Below, one piece after another: positions 1 through 8,205 of a stretch of 64,000 bases of DNA. Each line of letters begins with the position of its first letter. Within the stretch, counting starts at the first letter, position 1. The stretch is from PALSA-1006 sp964532405. Lineage in GTDB: Bacteria > Pseudomonadota > Gammaproteobacteria > Burkholderiales > Gallionellaceae. The notes beneath the pieces are model-generated. The model had not been told where the DNA came from and did no database searches. It was given only the letters and a program-made list of their open reading frames with translations. Location of the stretch: positions 23,567-87,566 of the forward strand of contig CAZHIC010000006.1 in NCBI GenBank assembly GCA_964532405.1, written 5' to 3'. The translations under genes were made by a program, and so were the position numbers.

Positions 1-1026
1 CGTTTGTTTTTGCGCCGGGGCGCAAGTTAACGTGAGGGAAGGCTCGTCCCATGATATGCGGCGCGCCATGCCGGTCTTGCCGCCGGAAAGATGGAAGCTC
101 CCCTTCATATATTCCTTCTGAATTTCCAATGGCAATTCGCGCCAATAGCCACCGGGAGGAATCATGGTCATGATTTCGCGTTTACGTTTTGGGTAAGCTT
201 GCCCTGGAGAGACGGGGACATCACAGTTGAACAACCGCCCTTTTTTGAGTGCATCGCGCAAGGTATAAAACTCCTTGTGTGGCTTCGGCCATTCGAAAGA
301 CAAACCAGCATCTTTCCTCAACCCAACTACAAGCAGGCGTTCGCGCTTTTGCGGCACGCGGTGAAAAATCGCCTTGTGCAGGCGGGGTGGCAAAACTTCA
401 TATCCCAGTTCTTCGAGTATGGAAACCATGCCCTGTATTGTGCGCCCCCCGTCGTGTGACAACAGCCCGCGCACATTTTCACCAACACAGATGAGTGGTT
501 TTATTTCCTTCACCGCCCGCGCGAACTCATAAAACATGGTGCCACGCGCATCTTCGAACCCCAGTTGCTTCCCGGCATAGCTGAATGCTTGGCACGGAAA
601 GCCGCCAGTCAGTACATCAACATTGCCTTGTAGCGAGTGAAAATCCAGTGTCGCCACATCGCCTTCGATTACATTCCAGTGAGGGCGGTTCTTGCGCAAG
701 GTGGCGCAAGCCTCACGGTTAATCTCGTTCAGTAGTACACAGTGCAGTCCCGCTTTTTCCATTCCCAATGCAAGCCCTCCTGCACCTGCAAACAATTCCG
801 CGACAGTGTATGCGCCCTCTGGGGTGACCACGACTTTCGGCGTTTCTTCATCAAACATGAAACCGATTTCCCCGAATTGCTTAAGATCGCAGGAGCGGTA
901 AACGCGGTAGTTGTTGATGGGATGGCGAACAGATTCGAGCTTGCCTGACTTATCCCAGCGTCGCAGTGTTTCCTTGGAAACTGACAAGATGTCGGCGACT
1001 TCTGATAAGGGAAAAAATTCTTTCAT
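1..1026 (-). CDS. DNA (cytosine-5) methyltransferase with MerR-like N-terminal domain, partial
   Basis: This would methylate C5 of cytosine in the recognition site of the adjacent restriction enzyme. I translated it from the complement strand: the first 342 codons are present and the C-terminus lies beyond the window. Residues 1-52 resemble a MerR/excisionase helix-turn-helix (LSEVADILSVSKETLRRWDK). The methyltransferase then shows motif I (FAGAGG, 79-84), motif IV with the catalytic Cys (GFPCQ, 142-146), motif VI (ENV, 183-185) and motif VIII (QKRER, 226-230). The target-recognition region begins near residue 250 and is cut. The gene is divergent from the endonuclease gene, 118 bp away, so the HTH may let it regulate both. 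ATG start at 1026. Confidence 0.9.
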   Translation of the reverse strand, partial: MKEFFPLSEVADILSVSKETLRRWDKSGKLESVRHPINNYRVYRSCDLKQFGEIGFMFDEETPKVVVTPEGAYTVAELFAGAGGLALGMEKAGLHCVLLNEINREACATLRKNRPHWNVIEGDVATLDFHSLQGNVDVLTGGFPCQAFSYAGKQLGFEDARGTMFYEFARAVKEIKPLICVGENVRGLLSHDGGRTIQGMVSILEELGYEVLPPRLHKAIFHRVPQKRERLLVVGLRKDAGLSFEWPKPHKEFYTLRDALKKGRLFNCDVPVSPGQAYPKRKREIMTMIPPGGYWRELPLEIQKEYMKGSFHLSGGKTGMARRISWDEPSLTLTCAPAQKQT

Positions 1027-1144
1027 AAAATAACCATGTGTAAGGTTGTGTGCGTGGTTATTGTATTTGAATGTGATAGCTTTGTGTTGGCAAATAAAGC
1101 GTGGAGAATATGCGGCGGCTACACGCATGAAAATGGGGAAAGTG

Positions 1145-1867
1145 ATGACAAAAGCAGAACGTAAGCGCATCTTGGAGCAGGTCAAGGAATGGTTCCGTAC
1201 CGTTATTATTACGAACCACTTGAAAAATACAAAGAAGCTTAACAAGCCTTCCAAATTAGACATCAACCCATTTCTTACGCCCTATTTGGCAACCTATTTG
1301 ACCGGCGAGCTTACGCCGGAATCCGTTGCAAAAGTCCTGATATACCCCAGAGTGCTTGGAGCCTCAATCAATACCAGTTTTGGTATGAATATGCAGAAAT
1401 TCATCAGCGATGTACTGAAGAATTCGTTTGGCTCCATGGTGAGCGGGATAGACATCGAGTTCGTAGATGCGCTGGATGGCAGGCGTAAATATTGCCAAGT
1501 GAAACTGGGTCCAAACACCATCAACAAAGATGACGTGGAAACAATCCACAATCACTTTAAGGCCGCGCGCAACCTTGGACGCACCAACAACGTCAAGGTT
1601 GCGCAGGGTGATTTGGTGGTGGCAATACTGTATGGCGAGCCAGGCCAAGAGCGCGGTCATTACAAAAAATTGCGGGACGAATACGATTACCCTCTTTTCA
1701 TCGGACAAGAATTTTGGCATCGCCTGACGGGCGACGAAAATTTTTATGTGGAACTGCGGCAGGCTATTGCCGAAGTTGCCATCGAAGCGCGCGGTGCGAC
1801 TTTACTGGGTGAAACCATACAGCAGCTTGCCGCAACCCCGGACATCAGAAAGCTGGCAGGCCAATAG
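1145..1867 (+). CDS. type II restriction endonuclease, Eco47II/PmeII-like
   Basis: Predicted to cut unmodified DNA at the site protected by the divergent m5C methyltransferase. The 240-residue protein fits the Eco47II/PmeII-type family as I remember it (GGNCC-type specificity), but that assignment is from recall. Acidic residues D103 and E105 followed by Q118-V-K120 could form a PD-(D/E)xK-type centre with Gln at the second acidic position. The start was placed at ATG 1145, which has GGGGAAA four bases upstream; in-frame starts at 1046 and 1127 lack a comparable site. It reads in the same direction as the glycosylase gene, 56 bp downstream. Confidence 0.72.
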   Translation: MTKAERKRILEQVKEWFRTVIITNHLKNTKKLNKPSKLDINPFLTPYLATYLTGELTPESVAKVLIYPRVLGASINTSFGMNMQKFISDVLKNSFGSMVSGIDIEFVDALDGRRKYCQVKLGPNTINKDDVETIHNHFKAARNLGRTNNVKVAQGDLVVAILYGEPGQERGHYKKLRDEYDYPLFIGQEFWHRLTGDENFYVELRQAIAEVAIEARGATLLGETIQQLAATPDIRKLAGQ

Positions 1868-1923
1868 ACGCAGGCCTTGTAACCAGATTGGATGGCTCCC
1901 CGGTTAATCCCTAACTTCCAGAC

Positions 1924-2682
1924 ATGGCCTCGCCAAAATACCCTCCAACTGCTTTGGACGCTGCGGCAGCGCTAAAAAAGCGCTACCGCGACTTCAACCA
2001 CTACAACCTCAAAGACCCGCTGGACGAATTGCTGTTCATCATTTGCAGTACCAAAACTGGCGAAGCAAGTTACCGCAGCACCTTCCGCTCACTGAAAGAG
2101 TCCTTCCCCTCCCACCTGCAAATCGCCGAAGCGCCCGCCGAATATATTGCACGGCCTATCGTCAGCGGCGGCTTATCGAACCAAAAATCGAAGGCGATCC
2201 GCGAGCTTTTCGACATCATCGTGACAAAGTTCGGCGAGCCGACACTGAAGCCGTTGCACAAGATGAGCGATGAGGATGCCGAAGCTTTTTTGCTGTCGCT
2301 GCCGGGTGTAGGCAAGAAAGTGGCGCGCTGCGTTTTGATGTATTCGCTGGGCAGGCAGGTCTTTCCTGTGGATACGCATTGCTGGCGCATCGCCCGACGT
2401 CTCGGCTGGGTCAGGCCGACGCAAAAGGACAAGCACTGTGCGCCGCGCGATATGGATCGCTTGCAATCCAAGATTCCGCCGGAGCTGCGTTATTCGTTGC
2501 ATGTGAATATGATTTCTCTTGGACGTGAGATTTGTACATCGAGCGCGCCGCAGTGCGATGATTGTCCGATTGCGGCTTGGTGTTTCAGGATTGGTGCCGG
2601 GGGAAAGTCGGGCAACACTCTACAACCCTACCCCCATCCTAGCCTTCCCCCTGCAAGGGGGAAGGAACCGGGGCGGCGCTGA
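1924..2682 (+). CDS. endonuclease III-like HhH-GPD DNA glycosylase
   Basis: A base-excision repair glycosylase with a helix-hairpin-helix (LPGVGKK, 126-132), a lysine at the AP-lyase position (K132), the conserved Asp (D150 in PVDTH) and a [4Fe-4S] cluster motif C204-x6-C211-x2-C214-x5-C220. It is not a plain Nth: the SAQ segment near residue 42 of Nth reads STK here. Its place beside an m5C methyltransferase suggests repair of deamination damage, as in R-M linked mismatch glycosylases such as Mig.Mth, although Mig.Mth has Tyr rather than Lys at the lyase position. The last ~25 residues are encoded by an intergenic-type palindromic repeat and look foreign to the family. Confidence 0.82.
   Translation: MASPKYPPTALDAAAALKKRYRDFNHYNLKDPLDELLFIICSTKTGEASYRSTFRSLKESFPSHLQIAEAPAEYIARPIVSGGLSNQKSKAIRELFDIIVTKFGEPTLKPLHKMSDEDAEAFLLSLPGVGKKVARCVLMYSLGRQVFPVDTHCWRIARRLGWVRPTQKDKHCAPRDMDRLQSKIPPELRYSLHVNMISLGREICTSSAPQCDDCPIAAWCFRIGAGGKSGNTLQPYPHPSLPPARGKEPGRR
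2629..2665. repeat. palindromic repeat, family A (single hairpin)
   Basis: CCTTCCCCC (2643-2651) and GGGGGAAGG (2657-2665) form a 9-bp stem with a 5-base loop, preceded by CCCCCATCCTAG. The same core occurs as an inverted pair at 7846-7951. It lies inside the 3' end of the glycosylase gene. Confidence 0.75.
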
Positions 2683-2761
2683 TCGACAATTTGGATTAAA
2701 AACTGCCTAGCGATTTTTGCGGTTAAGGTAAAATGCCGCAGTCATTAAAGCCTCATAACCC

Positions 2762-3856
2762 ATGTCTTCCATGCGCAACACCATCACGCCCGAACGCCTA
2801 ATCCGCAAAGAGATATTGGCGTTGCACGCTTATCATGTGCCGCCGAGTAGCGGCATGATCAAGCTGGATGCGATGGAAAATCCTTATCCGTTGCCGCAGA
2901 GTTTGCGCGAAGAGTTGGCGCAAATTGTTGCAAACGCAGAAATCAATCGCTATCCCGATGCCGGTGCAACGCAGTTAAAAGAACGCATCCGCAGTGTCAC
3001 CGACCTGCCGTCCGGCATGGACGTGCTGCTGGGCAACGGTTCGGATGAGCTCATTCAACTGCTGGCACTGGCTGTGACCAAGCCCGACGCCGTGCTGCTG
3101 AGCATCGAACCGTCGTTTGTGATGTACATGATGATCGCGGCTTTTACCGGCATGAAGTATGTCGGCGTGCCGTTGACCGAGGATTTTGCTCTCGACCTGC
3201 CAGCCACGCTGGATGCGATTGCCCGTCATCAGCCCGCGCTGGTGTTTCTGGCCTACCCCAACAACCCCACCGGCAATCTGTTCGATGCTGCCGCCATCAA
3301 GCAGATCATTCAAGCAGCGTCGGGATTGGTGGTGGTGGACGAGGCCTATTACGCGTTCGCCCGCGACAGTTTCTTGCCGCAGTTAGGTCAGTATGAAAAT
3401 CTATTGGTGATGCGCACTTTTTCCAAACTCGGCATGGCGGGTTTGCGCTTGGGTTTTCTGGCAGGCAGCAAAGTTTGGCTGGAACAATTGGAAAAGCTGC
3501 GCTTACCGTATAATGTGGGCGTTCTACCGCAATTGGTGGCAGAGACACTATTGGCACACCATGCCGTGTTGTTGCAACAGGCCGAACAGATCAAATGCGA
3601 CCGCCAGTGGCTATACGAACGACTGGTGGGCACAGTGGATGTACGCGCTTATCCCAGCGAAGCTAATTTTATTTTGTTCCGCGTGGCGCACGCCACGCAG
3701 GTGTTTGACGGTCTGAAGCAGCGCGGTGTGCTGATCAAGAATTTGAACGGCGGACATCCGGCGTTAATCGACTGCCTGCGCGTCACGGTAGGCACGCCGG
3801 AACAGAACGAGCAGTTTATTGCAGCATTGCAGGACACTCTTAACCAACTCGCTTAA
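2762..3856 (+). CDS. hisC: histidinol-phosphate aminotransferase
   Basis: PLP-dependent transfer of an amino group from glutamate to imidazole acetol phosphate, giving histidinol phosphate. The 364 residues show the class I/II aminotransferase pattern: YPNNPTGN at 165-172, D193 and Y196 near the PLP ring, the Schiff-base lysine K222 in TFSKLGMAG and R229 for the phosphate/carboxylate. It is the first gene of the his block visible here; hisG and hisD, which usually precede it, are absent. A possible -10 (TAAAAT, 2729-2734) upstream suggests its own promoter. The start could be ATG 2762 or ATG 2771. hisB follows after 8 bp. Confidence 0.95.
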   Translation: MSSMRNTITPERLIRKEILALHAYHVPPSSGMIKLDAMENPYPLPQSLREELAQIVANAEINRYPDAGATQLKERIRSVTDLPSGMDVLLGNGSDELIQLLALAVTKPDAVLLSIEPSFVMYMMIAAFTGMKYVGVPLTEDFALDLPATLDAIARHQPALVFLAYPNNPTGNLFDAAAIKQIIQAASGLVVVDEAYYAFARDSFLPQLGQYENLLVMRTFSKLGMAGLRLGFLAGSKVWLEQLEKLRLPYNVGVLPQLVAETLLAHHAVLLQQAEQIKCDRQWLYERLVGTVDVRAYPSEANFILFRVAHATQVFDGLKQRGVLIKNLNGGHPALIDCLRVTVGTPEQNEQFIAALQDTLNQLA

Positions 3857-3864
3857 GGCAAATC

Positions 3865-4452
3865 ATGCGTAGCGCAAAAGTTTCTCGCAACACCCTGGAG
3901 ACCCAAATCAGCGTCGAGCTCAATCTCGACGGTTCCGGCAAAGTCAAGCTGGATACGGGCCTGCCCTTTCTGGAACACATGCTGGATCAAATCGCGCGCC
4001 ACGGCTTGATCGACTTTGACATCACCGCCAAAGGTGATCTGCACATCGACGCGCATCACACGGTCGAAGATATCGGCATCACAATGGGGCAGGCATTTGC
4101 CCAAGCTATCAGCGACAAGAAAGGCCTGCGCCGTTACGGCCATGCCTATGTGCCGCTGGATGAAGCACTGTCGCGCGTGGTGCTGGACATCTCCGGCCGC
4201 CCGGGGTTGGTGTTCAATGCCGAATTTGTGCGCTCCAACATTGGCGAGTTTGACGTTGACCTGATTCACGAATTCTTCCAAGGCTTCGTCAACCACGCCC
4301 TGGTCACTTTGCACATCGACAATCTCGCGGGCGACAACGCCCACCATCAAGCCGAAACCATCTTCAAGGCATTCGGTCGCGCCCTGCGTGTCGCGCTGGA
4401 ACTCGATCCGCGTATGGCGGGCGTGATGCCTTCCACTAAGGGGACGTTATAA
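3865..4452 (+). CDS. hisB: imidazoleglycerol-phosphate dehydratase
   Basis: Removes water from imidazole glycerol phosphate to give imidazole acetol phosphate, the substrate of HisC. At 195 residues it is the monofunctional dehydratase without the HisB phosphatase domain. The Mn-binding signatures are present: FLEHMLDQIARHG, then DAHHTVEDIG in the first half, and the matching second-half set ending in HHQAETIFKAFGRAL. It sits between hisC and hisH with very short gaps, consistent with one transcript. Confidence 0.96.
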   Translation: MRSAKVSRNTLETQISVELNLDGSGKVKLDTGLPFLEHMLDQIARHGLIDFDITAKGDLHIDAHHTVEDIGITMGQAFAQAISDKKGLRRYGHAYVPLDEALSRVVLDISGRPGLVFNAEFVRSNIGEFDVDLIHEFFQGFVNHALVTLHIDNLAGDNAHHQAETIFKAFGRALRVALELDPRMAGVMPSTKGTL

Positions 4453-4458
4453 CGGCTC

Positions 4459-5094
4459 ATGGTTGATATCGCGGTTGTAGATTACGGCATGGGCAATTTG
4501 CGCTCGGTAGAACAAGCTTTGCGCAAGGTCGCCCCCAATTCCAACATCTCGGTGACAGCTGATCCTGCGGTCGTAGCACGGGCAACTCGCGTGGTGTTCC
4601 CCGGTCAAGGCGCGATGCCGGACTGCATGCGCGAACTGGATGCTCGCGATCTGCGCCAAGCGGTGATGGATGCGGCGCGCAACAAGCCTTTCCTCGGCAT
4701 CTGCATCGGCTTGCAGATGCTGTTCGAGCACAGTGCGGAGGGCGATGTGCCGGGGCTCGGAATTTTGCCGGGTGATGTCGTGCGCTTTGAAAGTAATTTG
4801 CAGGATGCCCAAGGCAATAGGCTGAAAGTGCCGCACATGGGCTGGAATGAGGTGCACCACGGCGAACATCTGTTGTGGAAAAACATCGCGCAAGACGCAC
4901 GCTTTTACTTCGTACACAGTTACTATGTGCGGCCTCGCGACAAGGCATTGACCCAGGCCACCAGCGATTATCCGCAGCCCTTTGTTTGCGCCGTGGCGCG
5001 TGATAATTTATTCGCCGTGCAGTTTCACCCGGAGAAGAGTGCGAGTGCCGGCTTGACGCTGCTGAAAAATTTTGTAAATTGGAATCCCGTTTAA
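4459..5094 (+). CDS. hisH: imidazole glycerol phosphate synthase, glutaminase subunit
   Basis: Class I glutamine amidotransferase that feeds ammonia to HisF. Nucleophile Cys82 lies in GICIGLQ, and H190/E192 in QFHPEKS complete the triad. The length of 211 residues is normal. It begins 6 bp after hisB and ends 27 bp before hisA, so translation is probably coupled within the operon. Confidence 0.96.
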   Translation: MVDIAVVDYGMGNLRSVEQALRKVAPNSNISVTADPAVVARATRVVFPGQGAMPDCMRELDARDLRQAVMDAARNKPFLGICIGLQMLFEHSAEGDVPGLGILPGDVVRFESNLQDAQGNRLKVPHMGWNEVHHGEHLLWKNIAQDARFYFVHSYYVRPRDKALTQATSDYPQPFVCAVARDNLFAVQFHPEKSASAGLTLLKNFVNWNPV

Positions 5095-5121
5095 CTTTCA
5101 CTTAAATAATAAATTATTGCC

Positions 5122-5880
5122 ATGTTAATTATTCCTGCGATTGATTTGAAAGACGGACAATGCGTGCGCCTCAAGCAAGGTGTGATGGAAGGCGCCACGG
5201 TTTTTTCCGATGACCCCGCCGCAATGGCGCAACATTGGCTGACTCAAGGCGCCAGACGTTTGCATCTGGTCGACCTGAATGGCGCATTTGCGGGAAAACC
5301 CAAAAACGAAGCGGCGGTACGCAACATCATCGCTGCGGTGGGACTCGATGTTCCGGTGCAGCTGGGTGGCGGCATCCGCGATCTGGAAACCATCGAGCGC
5401 TATCTCGACATCGGCGTGACTTACATCATCATCGGCACCGCAGCGGTCAAAGTACCGGGCTTCTTGCACGAAGCCTGCGATGCCTTCCCCGGACACATCA
5501 TGGTGGGCTTGGATGCCAAAGGCGGCAAAGTGGCCGTGGACGGCTGGTCGAAACTGACAGGACACGATGTGTGCGACTTGGCGCAACGCTTTGAAGGCTA
5601 CGGCGTGGAGGCGATCATTTACACCGACATCGGGCGCGACGGCATGCTGTCCGGCGTGAATATTCCCGCCACCGTCGAGCTGGCGCGACCATTGCATGTG
5701 CCGGTCATCGCCAGCGGCGGCATCACCAATCTGGACGACGTGCGAGCCTTGTGCGATGTGCAGTTCGAAGGTATCACCGGCGCAATCACGGGACGTGCGA
5801 TTTATGAAGGTTCGCTGAATCTTGCCGAAGCACAAAAGTTGGCGGATGAATTGATGGCGCAAAAAGGACCTAAAGTTTAA
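5122..5880 (+). CDS. hisA: ProFAR isomerase (phosphoribosylformimino-AICAR ribotide isomerase)
   Basis: Amadori isomerisation of ProFAR to PRFAR. It is a 252-residue (beta/alpha)8 barrel with the acidic residue of IPAIDLKDG at the N-terminus and the second catalytic acid in YTDIGRDGMLSG, plus the paired phosphate-binding segments LGGGIRD and ASGGITN shared with HisF. Gaps are 27 bp to hisH upstream and 26 bp to hisF downstream. Confidence 0.96.
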   Translation: MLIIPAIDLKDGQCVRLKQGVMEGATVFSDDPAAMAQHWLTQGARRLHLVDLNGAFAGKPKNEAAVRNIIAAVGLDVPVQLGGGIRDLETIERYLDIGVTYIIIGTAAVKVPGFLHEACDAFPGHIMVGLDAKGGKVAVDGWSKLTGHDVCDLAQRFEGYGVEAIIYTDIGRDGMLSGVNIPATVELARPLHVPVIASGGITNLDDVRALCDVQFEGITGAITGRAIYEGSLNLAEAQKLADELMAQKGPKV

Positions 5881-5906
5881 GAGCCCCCCTCTTAGACACT
5901 TACAGC

Positions 5907-6665
5907 ATGTTAGCCAAACGTATTATTCCCTGTCTGGATGTCACCGCCGGGCGCGTGGTTAAAGGCGTCAGTTTCGTCGAGCTGCGCGATGCGGGCGACC
6001 CGGTGGAGATCGCGCGCCGCTACGACGCACAGGGCGCGGACGAACTCACCTTCCTCGACATTACCGCCAGCTCCGATGATAGAGGCATCATCTTTCGTAT
6101 CATCGAACAAGTGGCTGAACAGGTGTTCATTCCGCTGACCGTCGGCGGCGGTGTGCGCGAAGTGCAGGATGTGCGCAACCTGCTCAATGCCGGCGCGGAC
6201 AAGGTCAGCATCAACACCTCGGCGGTAGTCAACCCGCAGCTGGTGGCCGACGCAGCAGCGCGTTACGGTTCGCAGTGCATCGTAGTCGCCATCGACGCCA
6301 AACAGGTCGCGCCGGGCAAATGGGAAGTATTTACGCACGGTGGCCGCAAAGCCACGGGCTTGGATGTCATCGAATGGGCGAAGAAAATGCAGCGCTTGGG
6401 CGCGGGCGAGATTCTGCTGACCAGCATGGATAAAGACGGACAGAAGAGCGGCTTCGATCTGGCGCTGACACGCGCCGTGACCGATGTGCTGGAGATTCCG
6501 CTCATCGCCAGCGGCGGCGTGGGCAACTTGCAGCATCTCGCCGACGGCGTAAAACAGGGCGGCGCGGACGCCGTGCTGGCCGCCAGTATCTTCCACTTCG
6601 GCGAATACACCGTGCAACAGGCCAAGCAGTTCATGGCGCAACAAGGGATAGAGGTACGGCTTTAG
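5907..6665 (+). CDS. hisF: imidazole glycerol phosphate synthase, cyclase subunit
   Basis: Uses ammonia from HisH to convert PRFAR into imidazole glycerol phosphate and AICAR. It is a 252-residue barrel with the catalytic Asp of IPCLDVTAGRVVKG near residue 11, a second in VVAIDAK, and phosphate-binding GGGVRE and ASGGVGN loops. It is followed by a 118-bp spacer holding an inverted repeat before hisI, the largest break in the his block. Confidence 0.96.
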   Translation: MLAKRIIPCLDVTAGRVVKGVSFVELRDAGDPVEIARRYDAQGADELTFLDITASSDDRGIIFRIIEQVAEQVFIPLTVGGGVREVQDVRNLLNAGADKVSINTSAVVNPQLVADAAARYGSQCIVVAIDAKQVAPGKWEVFTHGGRKATGLDVIEWAKKMQRLGAGEILLTSMDKDGQKSGFDLALTRAVTDVLEIPLIASGGVGNLQHLADGVKQGGADAVLAASIFHFGEYTVQQAKQFMAQQGIEVRL

Positions 6666-6676
6666 AAACTTTTTGT

Positions 6677-6752
6677 CCGCAGATTACGCAGATTTCACAG
6701 ATTGAGTAATCAGGCGGTTCAAAAAATCTGCGTTAATCTGCGTAATCTGCGG
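6677..6752. repeat. inverted repeat, family B (CCGCAGATTACGCAGATT)
   Basis: CCGCAGATTACGCAGATT at 6677-6694 has a perfect 18-bp inverted copy at 6735-6752. The same core occurs at 51383-51517. It lies between hisF and hisI and could form a large hairpin in the his transcript. Confidence 0.85.
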
Positions 6753-6783
6753 ATAAGTTTTAGGGTTGCTTTAGGTGAAATCA

Positions 6784-7173
6784 ATGAGCGAAGTCTGGCT
6801 GAATAAAGTGAACTGGTCGGAAGACGGCTTGGTGCCCGCCATCGCACAAGATGCCGCGACGGGTCGCGTGTTGATGGTCGCGTGGATGAACCGCGAGGCA
6901 TTGAAGCTGACCGCGCAAAAGAGCGAGGCGGTATATTGGTCGCGTTCGCGCAAAAAACTGTGGCACAAGGGCGAAGAATCCGGCCATATCCAGAAGGTGA
7001 AAGAGATACGCCTCGATTGCGATAGCGATGTGGTTTTGCTGCAAGTGGAACAACAAGGCGGCATCGCTTGTCATACCGGACGCGAGAGTTGCTTTTTCAG
7101 CAAACTGGAACAAGGACAATGGGTGGCGACGGATGCCGTGCTAAAGTCTCCCGACGAGATATACAAGAAATGA
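6784..7173 (+). CDS. hisI: phosphoribosyl-AMP cyclohydrolase
   Basis: Opens the purine ring of PR-AMP in the third step of histidine synthesis. It is a 129-residue monofunctional enzyme with the metal-binding segments LDCDSDVVLLQVEQ and CHTGRESCF. ATG 6784 was preferred because AGGTG lies seven bases upstream; an in-frame GTG at 6775 is less likely. The stop overlaps the hisE start (ATGA at 7170). Confidence 0.95.
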   Translation: MSEVWLNKVNWSEDGLVPAIAQDAATGRVLMVAWMNREALKLTAQKSEAVYWSRSRKKLWHKGEESGHIQKVKEIRLDCDSDVVLLQVEQQGGIACHTGRESCFFSKLEQGQWVATDAVLKSPDEIYKK

Positions 7174-7487
7174 CACAAGATATTCTGCAACGCCTGACCG
7201 AGACGCTGGAAGCGCGCAAACAGGCTGCGCCCGAGTCTTCCTACGTCGCCAAACTATTCAGCAAGGGCGAAGATGCTATTCTGAAAAAAGTGATCGAAGA
7301 GGCGGGTGAAGTTCTGCTAGCATCCAAAGACGGAGACCAGCAACATCTGGTGTATGAAGTCGCCGATCTGTGGTTTCACACGCTGGTGCTGCTGGCGCAT
7401 AAGGGATTGAGTGCGGACGACGTACTAAAAGAATTAGCGCGGCGCGAAGGCACTTCAGGTATCGAAGAAAAGGCGGGTCGAAAATGA
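7170..7487 (+). CDS. hisE: phosphoribosyl-ATP pyrophosphohydrolase
   Basis: Hydrolyses PR-ATP to PR-AMP, the step before HisI. It has 105 residues with the all-alpha MazG-like pattern (KKVIEEAGEVLLA, then YEVADLWFH) that binds magnesium. The start ATG overlaps the hisI stop as ATGA, and its own stop overlaps the next gene in the same way, so translation is tightly coupled. An in-frame start exists at 7068 but would lie inside hisI. Confidence 0.94.
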   Translation: MTQDILQRLTETLEARKQAAPESSYVAKLFSKGEDAILKKVIEEAGEVLLASKDGDQQHLVYEVADLWFHTLVLLAHKGLSADDVLKELARREGTSGIEEKAGRK

Positions 7488-7834
7488 GCGGCGACTGTCT
7501 CTTTTGCAAAATTGCGCGCGGCGAGATCCCGAGCAACAAAGTGTATGAAGATGATGAGCTGTTGGCCTTCCACGACATTCATCCGGTTGCGCCGGTGCAT
7601 TTCATGTTGATTCCGAAATTGCACCTCGCTTCCCTATTGGAGGCGGATGAACAACATGCGGCATTGCTGGGCAGGATGTTACTACTCACGCCCAAGCTGG
7701 CCAAGGAACAAGGCTTGAATAATGGTTTCCGCACCGTCATCAATAGCGGCAAAGGCGGCGGGCAAGAAGTGTTTCATTTGCACATACACGTCATCGGCGG
7801 CGGCAATATCCCGCCTATGGTCAAACGAAATTAA
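7484..7834 (+). CDS. hinT: HIT family hydrolase (HinT-like)
   Basis: Small nucleotide hydrolase of the histidine-triad family, probably cleaving purine phosphoramidates. The 116 residues include the start motif CLFCKIARGEIPS, typical of HinT, and the triad HLHIHV with H98, H100 and H102. It is translationally coupled to hisE through an ATGA overlap. Its substrate in this organism cannot be read from the sequence. Confidence 0.92.
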   Translation: MSGDCLFCKIARGEIPSNKVYEDDELLAFHDIHPVAPVHFMLIPKLHLASLLEADEQHAALLGRMLLLTPKLAKEQGLNNGFRTVINSGKGGGQEVFHLHIHVIGGGNIPPMVKRN

Positions 7835-7845
7835 ATAGGATGTTC

Positions 7846-7951
7846 GTTCCCTCCCTTTCAAGGGGAGGGTTAGGCTAGGGATGGATTTAGTGGCTGAACG
7901 GAAAGAGTTCAACCCACCCCCATCCCAGCCTTCCCCCTGAAGGGGAAGGAG
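7846..7951. repeat. inverted pair of family A repeat
   Basis: Two oppositely oriented copies of the family A core (one containing AAGGGGAGGG...GGGATGG, the other CCCCCATCCCAGCC...GGGGAAGGAG) flank about 35 bp of unrelated sequence between hinT and tatA. It could fold into a long hairpin. Confidence 0.7.
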
Positions 7952-7974
7952 TAAATTTACTAGAGGAGAATAAA

Positions 7975-8190
7975 ATGGGTTCGATGAGTATCTGGCATTG
8001 GTTGATCGTCTTGGTGGTGGTGATGTTGGTGTTCGGCACCAAGAAATTGCGCAACATCGGCAGCGATCTGGGCGGGGCGGTGAAGGGTTTCAAAGACGGC
8101 ATGAAAAGTGCCGACGATGCTCCCCAGCAACTGCCGCAAGACGGCAAGACTATCGAAGGCGAAGTGAAAGACAAGACGCATACTCATTGA
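7975..8190 (+). CDS. tatA: Sec-independent translocase protein TatA
   Basis: Pore-forming subunit of the twin-arginine translocase. It has 71 residues: a short N-terminal membrane helix (about 6-20), the FGTKKLRNIGSDLGGAVKGF hinge and amphipathic helix, then a charged tail. It is preceded by AGAGGAGA. tatB and tatC follow. Confidence 0.95.
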   Translation: MGSMSIWHWLIVLVVVMLVFGTKKLRNIGSDLGGAVKGFKDGMKSADDAPQQLPQDGKTIEGEVKDKTHTH

Positions 8191-8205
8191 GTGCGTTGAG
8201 CCGTT

